IMG/VR virus record: IMGVR_UViG_3300040801_005040
Location: 37,885-101,884 of that record
Direction: 5' to 3' (one strand)
Length of the DNA: 64,000 nt
DNA from: a virus
Shown: one piece after another, positions 52,356 through 62,000 of the stretch
Layout: each line of letters starts with the position of its first letter
Numbering within the stretch: position 1 is the first letter of the stretch
Made by a program: the position numbers and the translations under genes
Notes under the pieces: generated by a model
The model's database searches: none
Seen by the model: the letters and a program-made list of their open reading frames with translations, nothing else
What the model was told of the DNA's origin: nothing

Positions 52356-53376
52356 TTTAAGTTTAAGAATTACAGAAGAAGAATATAGAGAAATAGGAGA
52401 TGTTTCATATTCCCTTCTTTCTTCAATAGACAGGCTTGGGGCTGAGGTTAAAACAGAAGATTTTCAAGGAAATAAGGGTACTCAAATGGGAACTCTTATT
52501 GAAGAACTGGTAATTGGTGGCTATGATGCAACCAAGTATTATATTGGGGATGCTGTTGATATAGGAGATACCTTAATAACCATAATCAATGAAATATTTC
52601 AACCTGAGTATGAGATTGAATTGAATGAAGAATGGCTTGAAGGTTTTGTTTTACAGGCTCTTATAGACATGCCTCATTTGCAGTATTATAATAATTGGAA
52701 AAATGAAACAAGGGCTAAAAGCATAGTTAAGAATGGCTTTCCTTACATTAAATCTCTTGTTGAGTCCAGAGGTAAAATTTCATTTACCAATGCTGAGTTT
52801 GATACTTGTGTTCAATGTGCAGTTACTTTGAAAAGTCATGCTTTTACTGGAAAAATCTTTAAGAAGAGGGAAAATGTAGATACGTTTGCTCAATTTAAAG
52901 GGACATTCAATATTCATGACATTACTGTAAGGTTTATGGTGGATTTTCTTGAAGTAGATCATAATACTAAAACTGTAACTCCTTATGATATTAAGACTGG
53001 GAATAAAAAGCCTGAAAACTTTCAAAAAAGCTATCATTATTGGAGATATGATATCCAGGATTACATTTATACTAAAGGTGTAACGAAAGTACTTTTCGAT
53101 GAGTTTCCTCATTATACTTATAATCCTGTTCATTTTATTTATATCAATACTGTTGGTACTCCCAGACCTTTGATTTATAAGGGTCTTGGAACAAATGCAT
53201 TAGTTTGGACTGGTTATAAGTATGATGGGTGGAAATATAAAGGTATAAGTGAACTTATAGATGAGTATGTTTGGTACAAAAAACATAACTTTGAAATAGA
53301 CTTCCCTGAAAAGATATACAATAGTGAAGGAAAGCTTAATATAGAATCTTTTGATTTTCAACCATTAACGTCATGA
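52336..53376 (+). CDS. PD-(D/E)XK exonuclease
   Basis: This 346-aa protein has a Cas4/lambda-exo-like core: GTQMGTLIEELV (residues 48-59, Gly and Glu of motif I), FMVDFLEVDHNTKTVTPYDIKTG (D then D-x-K of the active site, about 200-226), and YHYWRYDIQDYIY (Gln/Tyr motif, about 237-249). Such enzymes are a standard component of crAss-like phage replication modules. Role: end resection for recombination or replication. Confidence 0.85.
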   Translation: MMKTLSDLSLRITEEEYREIGDVSYSLLSSIDRLGAEVKTEDFQGNKGTQMGTLIEELVIGGYDATKYYIGDAVDIGDTLITIINEIFQPEYEIELNEEWLEGFVLQALIDMPHLQYYNNWKNETRAKSIVKNGFPYIKSLVESRGKISFTNAEFDTCVQCAVTLKSHAFTGKIFKKRENVDTFAQFKGTFNIHDITVRFMVDFLEVDHNTKTVTPYDIKTGNKKPENFQKSYHYWRYDIQDYIYTKGVTKVLFDEFPHYTYNPVHFIYINTVGTPRPLIYKGLGTNALVWTGYKYDGWKYKGISELIDEYVWYKKHNFEIDFPEKIYNSEGKLNIESFDFQPLTS

Positions 53377-53969
53377 AAGCAACACTTGAAATAAGAAGAA
53401 ACAAAAGCATTACTTATTTGCTTCCAATATTCACTCGATTTGTACCAGTGTCTTATTTCAGGTTACTTGAGAATACGTATTTGTGGTTTGATGATTATAC
53501 TGAAGAAACTTTTTGCTTACTGTATAAATTTGATGGAAAAGTGCGTGGCACAATGGCATCAAGAGAAGGTTTTACCGTTTATGAAGAGAGGGTATTACAG
53601 AGAAACAAATATTATCAGGGAAGCGATGATTATGATAAATATGTTATCTTTAAATTTCTTCTACCTGAAGAAATGTTCCAAGTGAGAAACCTTTTTCTTG
53701 AAGGTAAATACAGCAAGTATTCAGATGAACATAAAGCAGCAATACTTGACCATATTCTGAGGTTTTATGGGCCAGCCGAAAAAGTATTTATAGAGAGGAT
53801 ATTTCAGAGGGACCCCGAGCTTAGACAGCAGTTGCTTGAAAAGCTTGGACCCTCTACGTATCTTCCTCCAGATGCTGAGGTAAGTTCTGCTCCTTATATT
53901 GAAGATGAATTATTTGCAAATGCAGTAAAATTTAAAGAAGAAATAAATGAACCTAAAAGAGTATTCTAA
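53373..53969 (+). CDS. Protein in nuclease/MazG operon, function unknown
   Basis: This 198-aa protein has an N-terminal beta part (MKATLEIRRNKSITYLLPIF), then a helical middle (MFQVRNLFLEGKYSKYSDEHKAAILDHILRFYG) and charged end. No family recognised. It overlaps neighbours by 4 and 23 bp. Confidence 0.55.
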   Translation: MKATLEIRRNKSITYLLPIFTRFVPVSYFRLLENTYLWFDDYTEETFCLLYKFDGKVRGTMASREGFTVYEERVLQRNKYYQGSDDYDKYVIFKFLLPEEMFQVRNLFLEGKYSKYSDEHKAAILDHILRFYGPAEKVFIERIFQRDPELRQQLLEKLGPSTYLPPDAEVSSAPYIEDELFANAVKFKEEINEPKRVF

Positions 53970-54309
53970 ATTAGCCAGTAGGACTGATGCCCCCATATCC
54001 CCTACCTATGACAAGCTGCATGCTGTTCATATGGTTATGGGCATGGTTACTGAGGTAGGAGAGCTACAGGACATCTATAAAAAGAATTTAGCTTATGGTA
54101 AACCTATAGATGAAGTGAATGAAAAAGAAGAAATTGGAGACTTGATGTGGTATATTGCCAATCATTGCAGGGTTAAAGGTTGGGACTTGGGAGAAATTCT
54201 TGAAACCAACATTAAAAAACTCCAGGCAAGGTTTCCTGAAAAATTTGACCCTGCTTTTGCCATAAATAGGGATTTGGAAGCAGAAAGAAAAATATTAGAA
54301 AATGAATAA
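53947..54309 (+). CDS. MazG-like nucleotide pyrophosphohydrolase
   Basis: This 120-aa protein has the MazG helical motif: MVTEVGELQDIYKKNL (E-x2-E) and EKEEIGDLMWYIANHC (E-x2-D), the metal-binding acids of the fold. It hydrolyses NTPs or ppGpp-like nucleotides, which in phage can restrain host stringent response or sanitise dUTP. Overlaps PolB by 8 bp. Confidence 0.9.
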   Translation: MNLKEYSKLASRTDAPISPTYDKLHAVHMVMGMVTEVGELQDIYKKNLAYGKPIDEVNEKEEIGDLMWYIANHCRVKGWDLGEILETNIKKLQARFPEKFDPAFAINRDLEAERKILENE

Positions 54310-56230
54310 ACCTGTCTATGTATATGATATTGAGACTTATCCTAATGTCTTTATATTTGTATTCAGGCCAGTTCAGAAAGAAAGAAAAATAGTAATATTT
54401 GAAATAAGCTCCCGAAGGGATAACCGGAAGGAGCTTCTTTCATTTTTACAAAATGATCAAGTACAGGTAGGCTATAATAATTTGTTCTTTGATTATCCTG
54501 TTATTCACTATCTTATTAAGAATCCTAATGCAACTCTGAAACAATTATATAATGAAGTTCAACAAATAATTAATTCAGACCAAGCGAGAGTTCCTTTCTG
54601 GAAAGTTCAAATAGAACAAATTGATTTACTTAAGATCTGGCACTATGATAATGCAAACAGGATGACAAGTCTTAAATGGCTTGAATTCAGTCTTAGGTGG
54701 CATAAAGTTCAAGATTTGCCTTTCCGTCCTGGTACTATAATACCAGAAAAGGATTTTGATAAACTTATCGAATATTGTATTAATGATGTTGACTTTACTT
54801 ATTTCTTTTTAGGAAAGAGTATTGAGCCAATAAATTTCCGTTATCAAATGACAACGGATCTTTCTCATAATGTCATGAATTACAGTGATGTAAAAATTGG
54901 AGAATATATTAATCAAATAACATATTGTAAAAATAGTGGTAGGGAATTTCGTGATTTCAAAGATCAAAAAACTCATAGAGAAATATTCTACGCTAAAGAT
55001 CTTATACCAGCGTGGGTTACCTTTTCTACTGATAATCTTACTTCTTTTCTGGACAATCTTCGTGATTTACAATTTTCTCTTGATGTTGGTTTCGAGTTTA
55101 ACCCCATAATTGGTGATCTCGTAGTCAACTTTATGATGGGTGGATTGCATTCACAGGATTCTGCAAGAATATTTAAATGTAAAGAAGGATGGCGTCTTAA
55201 GGAAAGTGATGTAGGATCAATGTATCCCAAGAGTATTATTGAAGGAAACCTTTATCCTGAGCATCTTGGACCTTCCTGGAGGATGGGTATTAAGCAACTT
55301 TATGATGAGAGGGTTCATGAATTCAAACCTGCTTTAAAGAAGCTTGCTAAAGGCTCGCCAGAATGGAATGCAATAAATGCGAAGCAAGCTGCATATAAAT
55401 TGGCAATGAATGGAGGGGGTTATGGTAAAACTGGCTCTAGCTTTAGTTGGCAGTATGATCCCCTTGTGATGATAAGGACTACTTTCATGGGCCAATTAGC
55501 CTTACTTATGTTGGTAGAAAGGTTTTATCTTGCTGGTTTTGAAATAGTATCTGCCAATACGGATGGGGTTGTAGTGCACTATCCTAAAGAGAAAGAAGAC
55601 CTTGTCGAGCAAATTAAAAAGGATTGGGAGAATATCACTAAATATGAACTTGAGGATACTTATTATTCTCAAATTATATTTAGGAATGTAAATCATTATT
55701 TGGCTGAGATAATTGATAAAGACTCAGAAAAACCTATTTATACAAAACATAAGGGTGACTTTGAAATTGATGCTGAATATCATAAAAACAATAGTCAACG
55801 GATTGTTGCAATTGCACTTAGCGAGTATTATTTAAAGGGAGTCCCTCTTGAAGATGTAATTTGTAATCCAGGCTATGAATTTCGCAAAGGAGAAAAGACT
55901 ACTATTTATGATTACTGTATAGGTAGAAAGTCTGTAGACAAAGTAGAAAATTATACTCTTGTCACTCCTGAGGGGAACAAAGAATTTTATGATAAAGTAA
56001 TACGTTTTTACATTTCTAATTCAGGAAACAAATTTTTTAAGGTATACTCTTCTGGAAAAGTAGAGGCAGTATGTAAAGGATTTTTTGTTACTCCTTTTAT
56101 GGAGTATGAAGAAAAAGAAGACTACGATATCAATTTTCATTATTACATTAGAGAATGTACTAAAATTATTGATGAAGTAGAATTAGGTAATAGACATCAA
56201 CCAAAAGGAGAACAATTAACACTATTCTAA
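54302..56230 (+). CDS. Family-B DNA polymerase
   Basis: This 642-aa enzyme has 3'-5' exonuclease motifs: YDIETYPN (Asp9, Glu11), GYNNLFFDYPVI, and YCINDVDFTY (Tyr-x3-Asp). The polymerase motifs follow: A ESDVGSMYPKSI (D-x2-S-x-Y-P), B KQAAYKLAMNGGGYGKTG (K-x3-N-x2-YG type) and C SANTDGVVV, where the usual DTDS is NTDG. Length is short for family B but similar to protein-primed and crAss-like enzymes. No terminal-protein gene is seen, so priming is probably by the DnaG-type primase. Confidence 0.92.
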   Translation: MNKPVYVYDIETYPNVFIFVFRPVQKERKIVIFEISSRRDNRKELLSFLQNDQVQVGYNNLFFDYPVIHYLIKNPNATLKQLYNEVQQIINSDQARVPFWKVQIEQIDLLKIWHYDNANRMTSLKWLEFSLRWHKVQDLPFRPGTIIPEKDFDKLIEYCINDVDFTYFFLGKSIEPINFRYQMTTDLSHNVMNYSDVKIGEYINQITYCKNSGREFRDFKDQKTHREIFYAKDLIPAWVTFSTDNLTSFLDNLRDLQFSLDVGFEFNPIIGDLVVNFMMGGLHSQDSARIFKCKEGWRLKESDVGSMYPKSIIEGNLYPEHLGPSWRMGIKQLYDERVHEFKPALKKLAKGSPEWNAINAKQAAYKLAMNGGGYGKTGSSFSWQYDPLVMIRTTFMGQLALLMLVERFYLAGFEIVSANTDGVVVHYPKEKEDLVEQIKKDWENITKYELEDTYYSQIIFRNVNHYLAEIIDKDSEKPIYTKHKGDFEIDAEYHKNNSQRIVAIALSEYYLKGVPLEDVICNPGYEFRKGEKTTIYDYCIGRKSVDKVENYTLVTPEGNKEFYDKVIRFYISNSGNKFFKVYSSGKVEAVCKGFFVTPFMEYEEKEDYDINFHYYIRECTKIIDEVELGNRHQPKGEQLTLF

Positions 56231-56847
56231 TGCTTAACTTTAAAAATGTAATAGACCAGGAACACGAAGCTGTTGTAATGACAGTGTTTAATTCAGCAGC
56301 TTCTGTTTTTGGACTTCAGCAAACTAACAGGGCTTTCTCAAAATATAGAAATAGAAGTCGTAATCAAGTTTTTATAAGAGCTGCAGTATTTTATTTTTTG
56401 CAAAATAAATATGGCGTACCCAATAATGTTCTTGCACGTGTTTTTGGATTTAATCATAGTACTATAATACACGCTGTAGCACATTTTCAAGATTTAGTAT
56501 CAGTAGGAGATAAATTTGTTTTAGAGACGTATTATAAGCCTATGAGCAAAAAAATCTCGGGTGTAAATATGCCTCCTGAAGAACTTGAAATAAAGATGAA
56601 AGCTCTTGTTAGAAGATGGACAAAAGTTAATTTATTGTATTTACTTGAAGAATATACTACAAAAATGGAATCAAAAGTTTATAACATAGACAAGCTAATC
56701 AATGATGTAGAGACAATGGGCTATAGGATAATAAGAAATCCTGAGACTGTATTTGTGTCCTACAAAATAGAGGAAGAACAGCTACCTGAGGAAATTAAAA
56801 TTTTAAGGAATACTTATGGATTCATGGTGCAAACTGAAATTGAATGA
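56230..56847 (+). CDS. Protein with DnaA domain IV-like fold
   Basis: This 205-aa protein has residues about 42-100, SRNQVFIRAAVFYFLQNKYGVPNNVLARVFGFNHSTIIHAVAHFQDL. It matches the DnaA C-terminal DNA-binding domain: Arg-rich helix, then the basic loop and signature FG-x-HSTI. No ATPase domain is present. It may bind phage origin sequences or bring host DnaA-like machinery. It is coupled to PolB by a 1-bp overlap, suggesting an origin-recognition job. Confidence 0.75.
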   Translation: MLNFKNVIDQEHEAVVMTVFNSAASVFGLQQTNRAFSKYRNRSRNQVFIRAAVFYFLQNKYGVPNNVLARVFGFNHSTIIHAVAHFQDLVSVGDKFVLETYYKPMSKKISGVNMPPEELEIKMKALVRRWTKVNLLYLLEEYTTKMESKVYNIDKLINDVETMGYRIIRNPETVFVSYKIEEEQLPEEIKILRNTYGFMVQTEIE

Positions 56848-57119
56848 ATACTCAAATTAAATTTCCTGAAAAAGTAGAGCAAAGGCTTAAGCATATAGCT
56901 ACTCAATTTGGAGAAGTATATTATAAGGACAAATTAGAAATATGTACTCTTATATATGATCCAACTAAAGATGGTGATGACATATGGAGCAATCTTGATA
57001 GATATGCTGCATATAGGATTTATTATTATGAGCCAAAGCTACTTGATGAAGAAGTATTAGGCGAGGATAAAATGTCTCAGATTAAGTTACTTTATGACTT
57101 AGCTATAGAGACTCTTTAA
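56844..57119 (+). CDS. Small acidic protein, function unknown
   Basis: This 91-aa protein (MNTQIKFPEKVEQRLKHIATQFGEVYYKDKLEICTLIYDPTKDGDDIWSNLDRYAAYRIYY...) is the last gene of the replication module, with 4-bp overlap. No family recognised. Confidence 0.55.
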   Translation: MNTQIKFPEKVEQRLKHIATQFGEVYYKDKLEICTLIYDPTKDGDDIWSNLDRYAAYRIYYYEPKLLDEEVLGEDKMSQIKLLYDLAIETL

Positions 57120-57129
57120 ACTAAATCAA

Positions 57130-57267
57130 ATGAAAAGACAATATTTTAAAACCAGCCTTTATAAGAGGCTGCGGGATTGTATTGACCAAAATAAAGAATT
57201 TACTCTTGTAAACCCTAGCGAAGCTCAATGGATACTCAGATTGATTGGCAAAAAAGATAGAAAATGA
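57130..57267 (+). CDS. Small basic peptide (45 aa)
   Basis: MKRQYFKTSLYKRLRDCIDQ and following (NKEFTLVNPSEAQWILRLIGKKDRK) forms a helical basic frame. Its stop TGA overlaps the next start (ATGA). Coding is supported by this coupling; function unknown. Confidence 0.5.
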   Translation: MKRQYFKTSLYKRLRDCIDQNKEFTLVNPSEAQWILRLIGKKDRK

Positions 57268-57506
57268 AAACACTTGAAGAACAGGTAGAGGAGTTTTACC
57301 AAAACAACAGGGAGGAACATCTAAAAAAAACCATAGGAACCTCTGATTTTTGCAAATCAATGATGTCCGCCTTCCACAAACACGCTTTGGAGGAGAAGAT
57401 GAAAGAAATTGAATTAAAGCAGGATGTGCGTCCCGATGGAGAATGGCATAAGGGTTACGATGCAGGCATTAGATTTTCAATAGAAATCCTAAACCAAGAG
57501 AAATGA
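57264..57506 (+). CDS. Small cassette gene ending LNQEK
   Basis: This 80-aa protein (MKTLEEQVEEFYQNNREEHLKK...) is helical and ends ILNQEK. The last 18 bp, including stop and next start, belong to a repeat that recurs downstream. GC is higher than in the replication module. Unknown function. Confidence 0.55.
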   Translation: MKTLEEQVEEFYQNNREEHLKKTIGTSDFCKSMMSAFHKHALEEKMKEIELKQDVRPDGEWHKGYDAGIRFSIEILNQEK

Positions 57507-57592
57507 AAGAAGATCAAAATGATTTAGCAGTAATGACAATCATATTTGCTTTTATCGTTATGGTAATGGTAATGGTAATAGTGCTAAACTAA
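57503..57592 (+). CDS. Tiny membrane peptide (29 aa)
   Basis: MKEDQNDLAVMTIIFAFIV and a Met/Val repeat tail (MVMVMVIVLN) form a single hydrophobic span. The repeat of ATGGTA codons (57560-57577) may be a replication-slippage tract. Bounded by two junction repeats. Coding is likely because of those borders. Confidence 0.5.
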   Translation: MKEDQNDLAVMTIIFAFIVMVMVMVIVLN

Positions 57593-57597
57593 GAGAA

Positions 57598-58005
57598 ATG
57601 AAACGAGAAATAAGATTTAGGGTTTGGGATACCAAAAACAAAATAATGGTTACCGACAAAAATTGGGAGCAATACAAGAACAATAGTACGCTTGGATATG
57701 AATATTGTAAAGATGAGTGGTATCCTGTATATCAGGTGCTTGAAATGATTTTTCCGGTTATTTCCGATCAGTTTGAAAAGATGCAATTCACCGGACTAAA
57801 GGATAAAAACGGAAATGAGATTTATGAGGGTGACGTATTGTCGATAAATGACTTTTCGTGTCCAGTTACATTTAGCGACGGATGCTTTCAATTAAAAAGC
57901 AGTCCGAATCAAGGCACAAGCCCGCTAACTGGCGAAAGAGCTTCAAGGCTTAAAGTCATTGGCAATATTTACCAACACCCTGAACTACTGAACCAAGAGA
58001 AATGA
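57598..58005 (+). CDS. YopX family protein
   Basis: This 135-aa protein matches the YopX phage family: KREIRFRVWDTKNKIM at the start, QFTGLKDKNGNEIYEGDVLSI (residues about 62-82), TFSDGCFQL, and VIGNIYQHPELL near the end. Function of YopX is unknown; it is common as a cargo gene in phages and prophages of many phyla. GC and codon use differ from the replication genes, suggesting recent transfer. Confidence 0.85.
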   Translation: MKREIRFRVWDTKNKIMVTDKNWEQYKNNSTLGYEYCKDEWYPVYQVLEMIFPVISDQFEKMQFTGLKDKNGNEIYEGDVLSINDFSCPVTFSDGCFQLKSSPNQGTSPLTGERASRLKVIGNIYQHPELLNQEK

Positions 58006-58118
58006 GAGAACACGGGACGGTACTTTGTAAATCCATAGGCCGGGAAATGGGCGGGAAAATAGCTGAATCAATAAAGCCCCCTGTATCGTCCCTAATAAAA
58101 TTAAACCAAGAAAAATGA
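58002..58118 (+). CDS. Small cassette gene (38 aa) ending LNQEK
   Basis: MREHGTVLCKSIGREMGGKI and following (AESIKPPVSSLIKLNQEK) is a GC-rich short frame bordered by junction repeats on both sides. It encodes a short amphipathic segment. Coding is supported by repeat-bounded start and stop. Confidence 0.45.
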   Translation: MREHGTVLCKSIGREMGGKIAESIKPPVSSLIKLNQEK

Positions 58119-58642
58119 AACCCGAACAAATAGAACAAAAGCTGTTAGAACTTGGCGCAACAAGAGAAAAGTATGACTTTCGTGATGATGATGATTATTA
58201 CTTAGATCTCAAAATAAGCGAATTAATTTCATACGTTTATGAACCTGACACTAATGTGGGTTACTTTTATTATGAGGGTGGAGAAATAGACACTCTTGAC
58301 ATGAAAGAAGTTGAAAGAACACTTAATTTTTTTAAATTAAAAGAAAAAAAAGAAATGGAAAAATTAGATGACGAAGATGAAATAATGTCGATGCTTGTTG
58401 GATATGCTTCTGCTTATGAAAGTAAAAGGTTACCAATAGACGAAATTAAATTAGATACTGCGGTTAGTTTTATCATGGATTTTATTTTAAATAATAGGAA
58501 TGAAAAGGCAGAAATTCTCACTGAAATTCTAAATAAATGGGATGATGCTGCCATAGACAAATGGTATGGTATGCAACATTCTAATTCTGGAGTCAGATCA
58601 AGCCTAAAGAAGCTTAGAGACGAAATTTTAAACCCTGAATAA
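58115..58642 (+). CDS. Acidic cassette protein, function unknown
   Basis: This 175-aa protein (MKPEQIEQKLLELGATREKYDFRDDDDYYLDLKISEL...) is acidic and mostly helical, with GYASAYESKRLPIDEIKLDTAVSFIMDFIL near the centre. Base composition returns to AT-rich after residue about 70, suggesting that it may be a fusion of cassette and older sequence. Unknown. Confidence 0.5.
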   Translation: MKPEQIEQKLLELGATREKYDFRDDDDYYLDLKISELISYVYEPDTNVGYFYYEGGEIDTLDMKEVERTLNFFKLKEKKEMEKLDDEDEIMSMLVGYASAYESKRLPIDEIKLDTAVSFIMDFILNNRNEKAEILTEILNKWDDAAIDKWYGMQHSNSGVRSSLKKLRDEILNPE

Positions 58643-59019
58643 TGAAAACACTATTATTTATACTATTCCCTTTTCTGGTGAGTAGTCAAGTCAAAGAGTT
58701 AAAACCATATACTGGCTGGGATGGTCAGGATATAGACAAAGGATACCAATATATAAATGATTTGTATCAGTCATATTATAAAAATCTCAATATTAATATG
58801 ACTACAAATACTCAAGGATATATTGATATTATGGGACAAAAGGATGGAAAGCCATTTATAGAACAATTGTACTATAATGCTACTGAGATTTCACCTAATA
58901 ACTATAATGTTGAAATACAATCTTTGAGTCCTGTATTTGATCATACAAGATTTATTGAAGGTTACTTACAAACTAATATAATTGGGTCTCAACCCAGAGA
59001 AAAAAAAGGGGGGTATTAA
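58642..59019 (+). CDS. Secreted protein, function unknown
   Basis: This 125-aa protein begins with a signal peptide (MKTLLFILFPFLVSSQVKEL, likely cut after Ser-Ser-Gln or nearby). The rest is Tyr/Asn-rich and beta-like (YQYINDLYQSYYKNLNINMTTNTQGYIDIMGQKDG). It probably acts in the periplasm or outside the cell. It is the last plus-strand gene before the convergent terminator. Confidence 0.55.
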   Translation: MKTLLFILFPFLVSSQVKELKPYTGWDGQDIDKGYQYINDLYQSYYKNLNINMTTNTQGYIDIMGQKDGKPFIEQLYYNATEISPNNYNVEIQSLSPVFDHTRFIEGYLQTNIIGSQPREKKGGY

Positions 59020-59030
59020 CCCCCTTTTTT
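59003..59030. terminator. Bidirectional terminator between convergent units
   Basis: A run of A followed by GGGGGG, TATTA, CCCCC and T-run makes a hairpin with U-runs in both directions. It overlaps the ends of both the 125-aa gene and the giant minus-strand gene. Confidence 0.85.
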
Positions 59031-62000
59031 ACTGTGTCTCCTTGCTATAATCTTCGATAATATAATCAAGCCACCTAACGCCTATTGCGAGTTTTTTACT
59101 GTAGTATAATTTTCCTTTTTTATCTTCTTTAGGGTCATCAGATACTCCAAATGGAAGCATAAGGGTATCCATTGTTTCATCAACAGTATTAGTTGTAAGA
59201 CCTATCATATTTTCCATTAAAGAGAAAATTGGAACAGGATCTTTAATAAGAGCATTAAATGAAGTTGGATTTGAAAAGAATGACAATTCAAGATAGGCCC
59301 TGTTAGCAAGTTTCTGGAACTGGCGGGTAGCAAAGTATTTTTTGTAGTCTGCTCTTCCATCATCATCCCAATCTCCTCCAAGTGCAGCCAGCATAACAAA
59401 GAATGCAGCAATCATCCTTGTTTCTACCATTGCTTCCCTGATAGTTCTTTCTCGTAAGGCAAGATATTCTTCTTCGCTTATTTTATCTGCCATATCAGGA
59501 TTATCTATTTTCCATTGCTCATATTGTTTTTTAAGCAGTGCAGTGTCTCCTTTATATTTATAAGCACCAAGAGTTACTACGTCAAGGGCAATTTTTTTAA
59601 TGTTAGGTATGAACTTATCTTTTGCGAGAGTTTTAAGTAGAGACCTGTATCTTCCATATTCCCATTCTTTTATCTCATCAGTATATTTCATGGAACCATA
59701 CCTTTCTTCTACCATTGGTGCAACCCAACTACGGAATTGTAAGAGAACTTGTCCTGCAAGATCCGTTTGCATTCCAGAGATATCCTCTTGTGTATTGGTA
59801 CCTTTTATTTGACGAGTAACGTATTTTACTCTTCCACGGAAATCATCAAAAGCCTGATTTGACAAACCTTCAATGGATATTTTATCTCCCTCTCTCTTAA
59901 CTCTTTCTAACAGTGATTTACTGCCAGCAGGGAGAGTATTGAGACGTTGAATGTTTCCATCTGCATCTAATCCATAGTTTTGAAGCATAGCTATCAGGAC
60001 AGTGTTTCCAATTGCTTCATCTCCTTTTTGTTGTAACAGATAGATTTTATCATAAGTAAGATTACGAGTAATACTGCTGGCAGAAAGTCTTGCAGCATCT
60101 CTTTGTATCCAGTTTTCCTTTTCCACTTTAAAGTACTCTGCCATATGATGGAAAAGGTTTTGGTCTGCCCCCCTGTTTACCATCATACTCCTGGCTTTGG
60201 AAAGCTGTTCTTTATTAAAATACAGCCCTCCAGAAGCTTTAATAAACATGTTGGCATATCCACCCATCAAGTTACCAAAAGCAGAGATGTAGTTCCATCC
60301 CAGAGCCTTTGCAGAGAGGAATGCCATTGCTTGTTTGACAGTTTTAGTACCAGAATAGACTTTGCCCTTAACTTCATAAGTAAAATCCTGACCTTGTAGC
60401 TTATTATTGTAAACAAGCCCTTTAATTAGCTTTTCAAAAGTTTTTAGGTTTGTATCAGATTTCTTTAACTTAAATCCTGTTTTAGTTTCATTTGGAACAG
60501 GTCTTCCCCTAAAATCAGTTTCAATGACATCCTGCTCGCTAAGGTGTAACTTAAGCAAATCCATTATATGCTGGATGTTACTCATATGATGCTTGCGATA
60601 TACACTTTCTGCAAAGAGAATCATGCTTGAAGTAAGGTCTTCACTTTTCTTGGCAGTGTTCACTTCCCAATCTCCTTCAGCGTTTTTATAAAGGAAGTTG
60701 TCATAAAACATAAGTGGAATTACATCTCCATCGCCAGTTTCCATAATATCATTTTGGCGTACTCGTAATCCATTTATCATTTCATTCCACCCTTCCGTAA
60801 CTGAAACTGTACCCCCCTGTGCAAATACATCAACAATATCTTTTTGAATATTAGGGATAAAGCTTTTACCTATTCTTTCTGGCACTAGCTTATTGAAATG
60901 CTTATTTTTCTCAACAAACCAGTCGTAATATTCTTTAAGCGCTTTATTGGAAGGCTCTAAGAGGGTTTTATATTCAGCACTATACCATTTAGTAGGGTCT
61001 TTTACTTGAGCATAAGAAGACAGGGCATATTTGTTAAGCCATGCACTATCTCTTGAAAGGTCATTTTGAGCTAACCATTTTTCAGTAAACCATTCTCTTG
61101 CTTTCTGGCTTGGTACAGTAAGTTCAATGCTTGATGTAAATTGCTTTAACGCTTCTTTAAACTTTGCTTTTCCCTCTTCAGAATAAGCGTAATTATCCTT
61201 TAACCATTTAATGTCTTCTTTTTCAAGAGCCTGTGTTTTTTTCTCGTAAAACTCCTTAGAGAATACGAAAATCAAGTTTTTGGTAGCAGGATTTATGATT
61301 TTACGATATGCTTGTATAAGCGACATTCCTCTGCCTGCAGCCCATGTTGCAAGAGCATTTCTTTTTTCTTCAGCTTCTTTTACAATGCCTTCAACATCCC
61401 TGTTTATATTACCAAAAGATTCTTTGATATACCGTCTGGCAATCTCAAAAGCAGGCTGTCCAATTTTTGAAAGAAAGGCTACATTACGAAGGAATCCAAG
61501 TTCACGTTGAGGTTTTTTAATGTCTTCGTGTTCATCTTCAAGTATTTCTCGTATTTTACTCATAATCGTACTTTGCAAGTGCGACATGCGAGAAAATTCA
61601 AGAGCTGCTTTTTGTTTATTTTCCCTGTCTGGAACAGACTCTATAATATCATCTTTGAGTGCAGCAAGAGCTTGCATTTCCATGTACATATTATAAAGTT
61701 TCTTAGCATCATCCAGAGAATTCATTTTCTGAAGCACTTTAGCTTCATTTTTCAATAAATTATTTAATGTGTCAAGAAGCGGAGTAACATCGTGGTTTAC
61801 TTGAATTGACTGGATGGTTTTTGATAGCTGGTCTTTTTGTATACTTAACTTTTCAACTTTTTCCCTATCTGTGTAGCTTTTTGCTATCATTGCATCAAGC
61901 ATGTCATTTTGCTTGAACAATGTAGTGAGAATTCTGTCGAGGGTTTCATTCCCAGTAAGCTCTTTGTCTACAGGAAGCGGTTTAGTAAAAGTTTTATCAT

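Larger units (their letters stand above)
57489..58118 (+). repeat. Four copies of an 18-bp gene-junction repeat
   Basis: CTAAACCAAGAGAAATGA and near copies lie at 57489-57506, 57584-57601 (ACTAAG variant), 57988-58005 (CTGAACC variant) and 58101-58118 (AAGAAAAATGA variant). Each codes for the last residues of one gene (LNQEK, LN or LLNQEK), then its stop, and at the same time the ATG of the next gene. This marks the borders of exchangeable small-gene cassettes. Confidence 0.8.

Noticed and set aside
57489-58118. CRISPR array or integron-like attC sites
   Set aside because: The repeats code for protein ends and starts, spacing is irregular (95, 404 and 113 bp), and no palindromic attC structure or cas/integrase gene is present.
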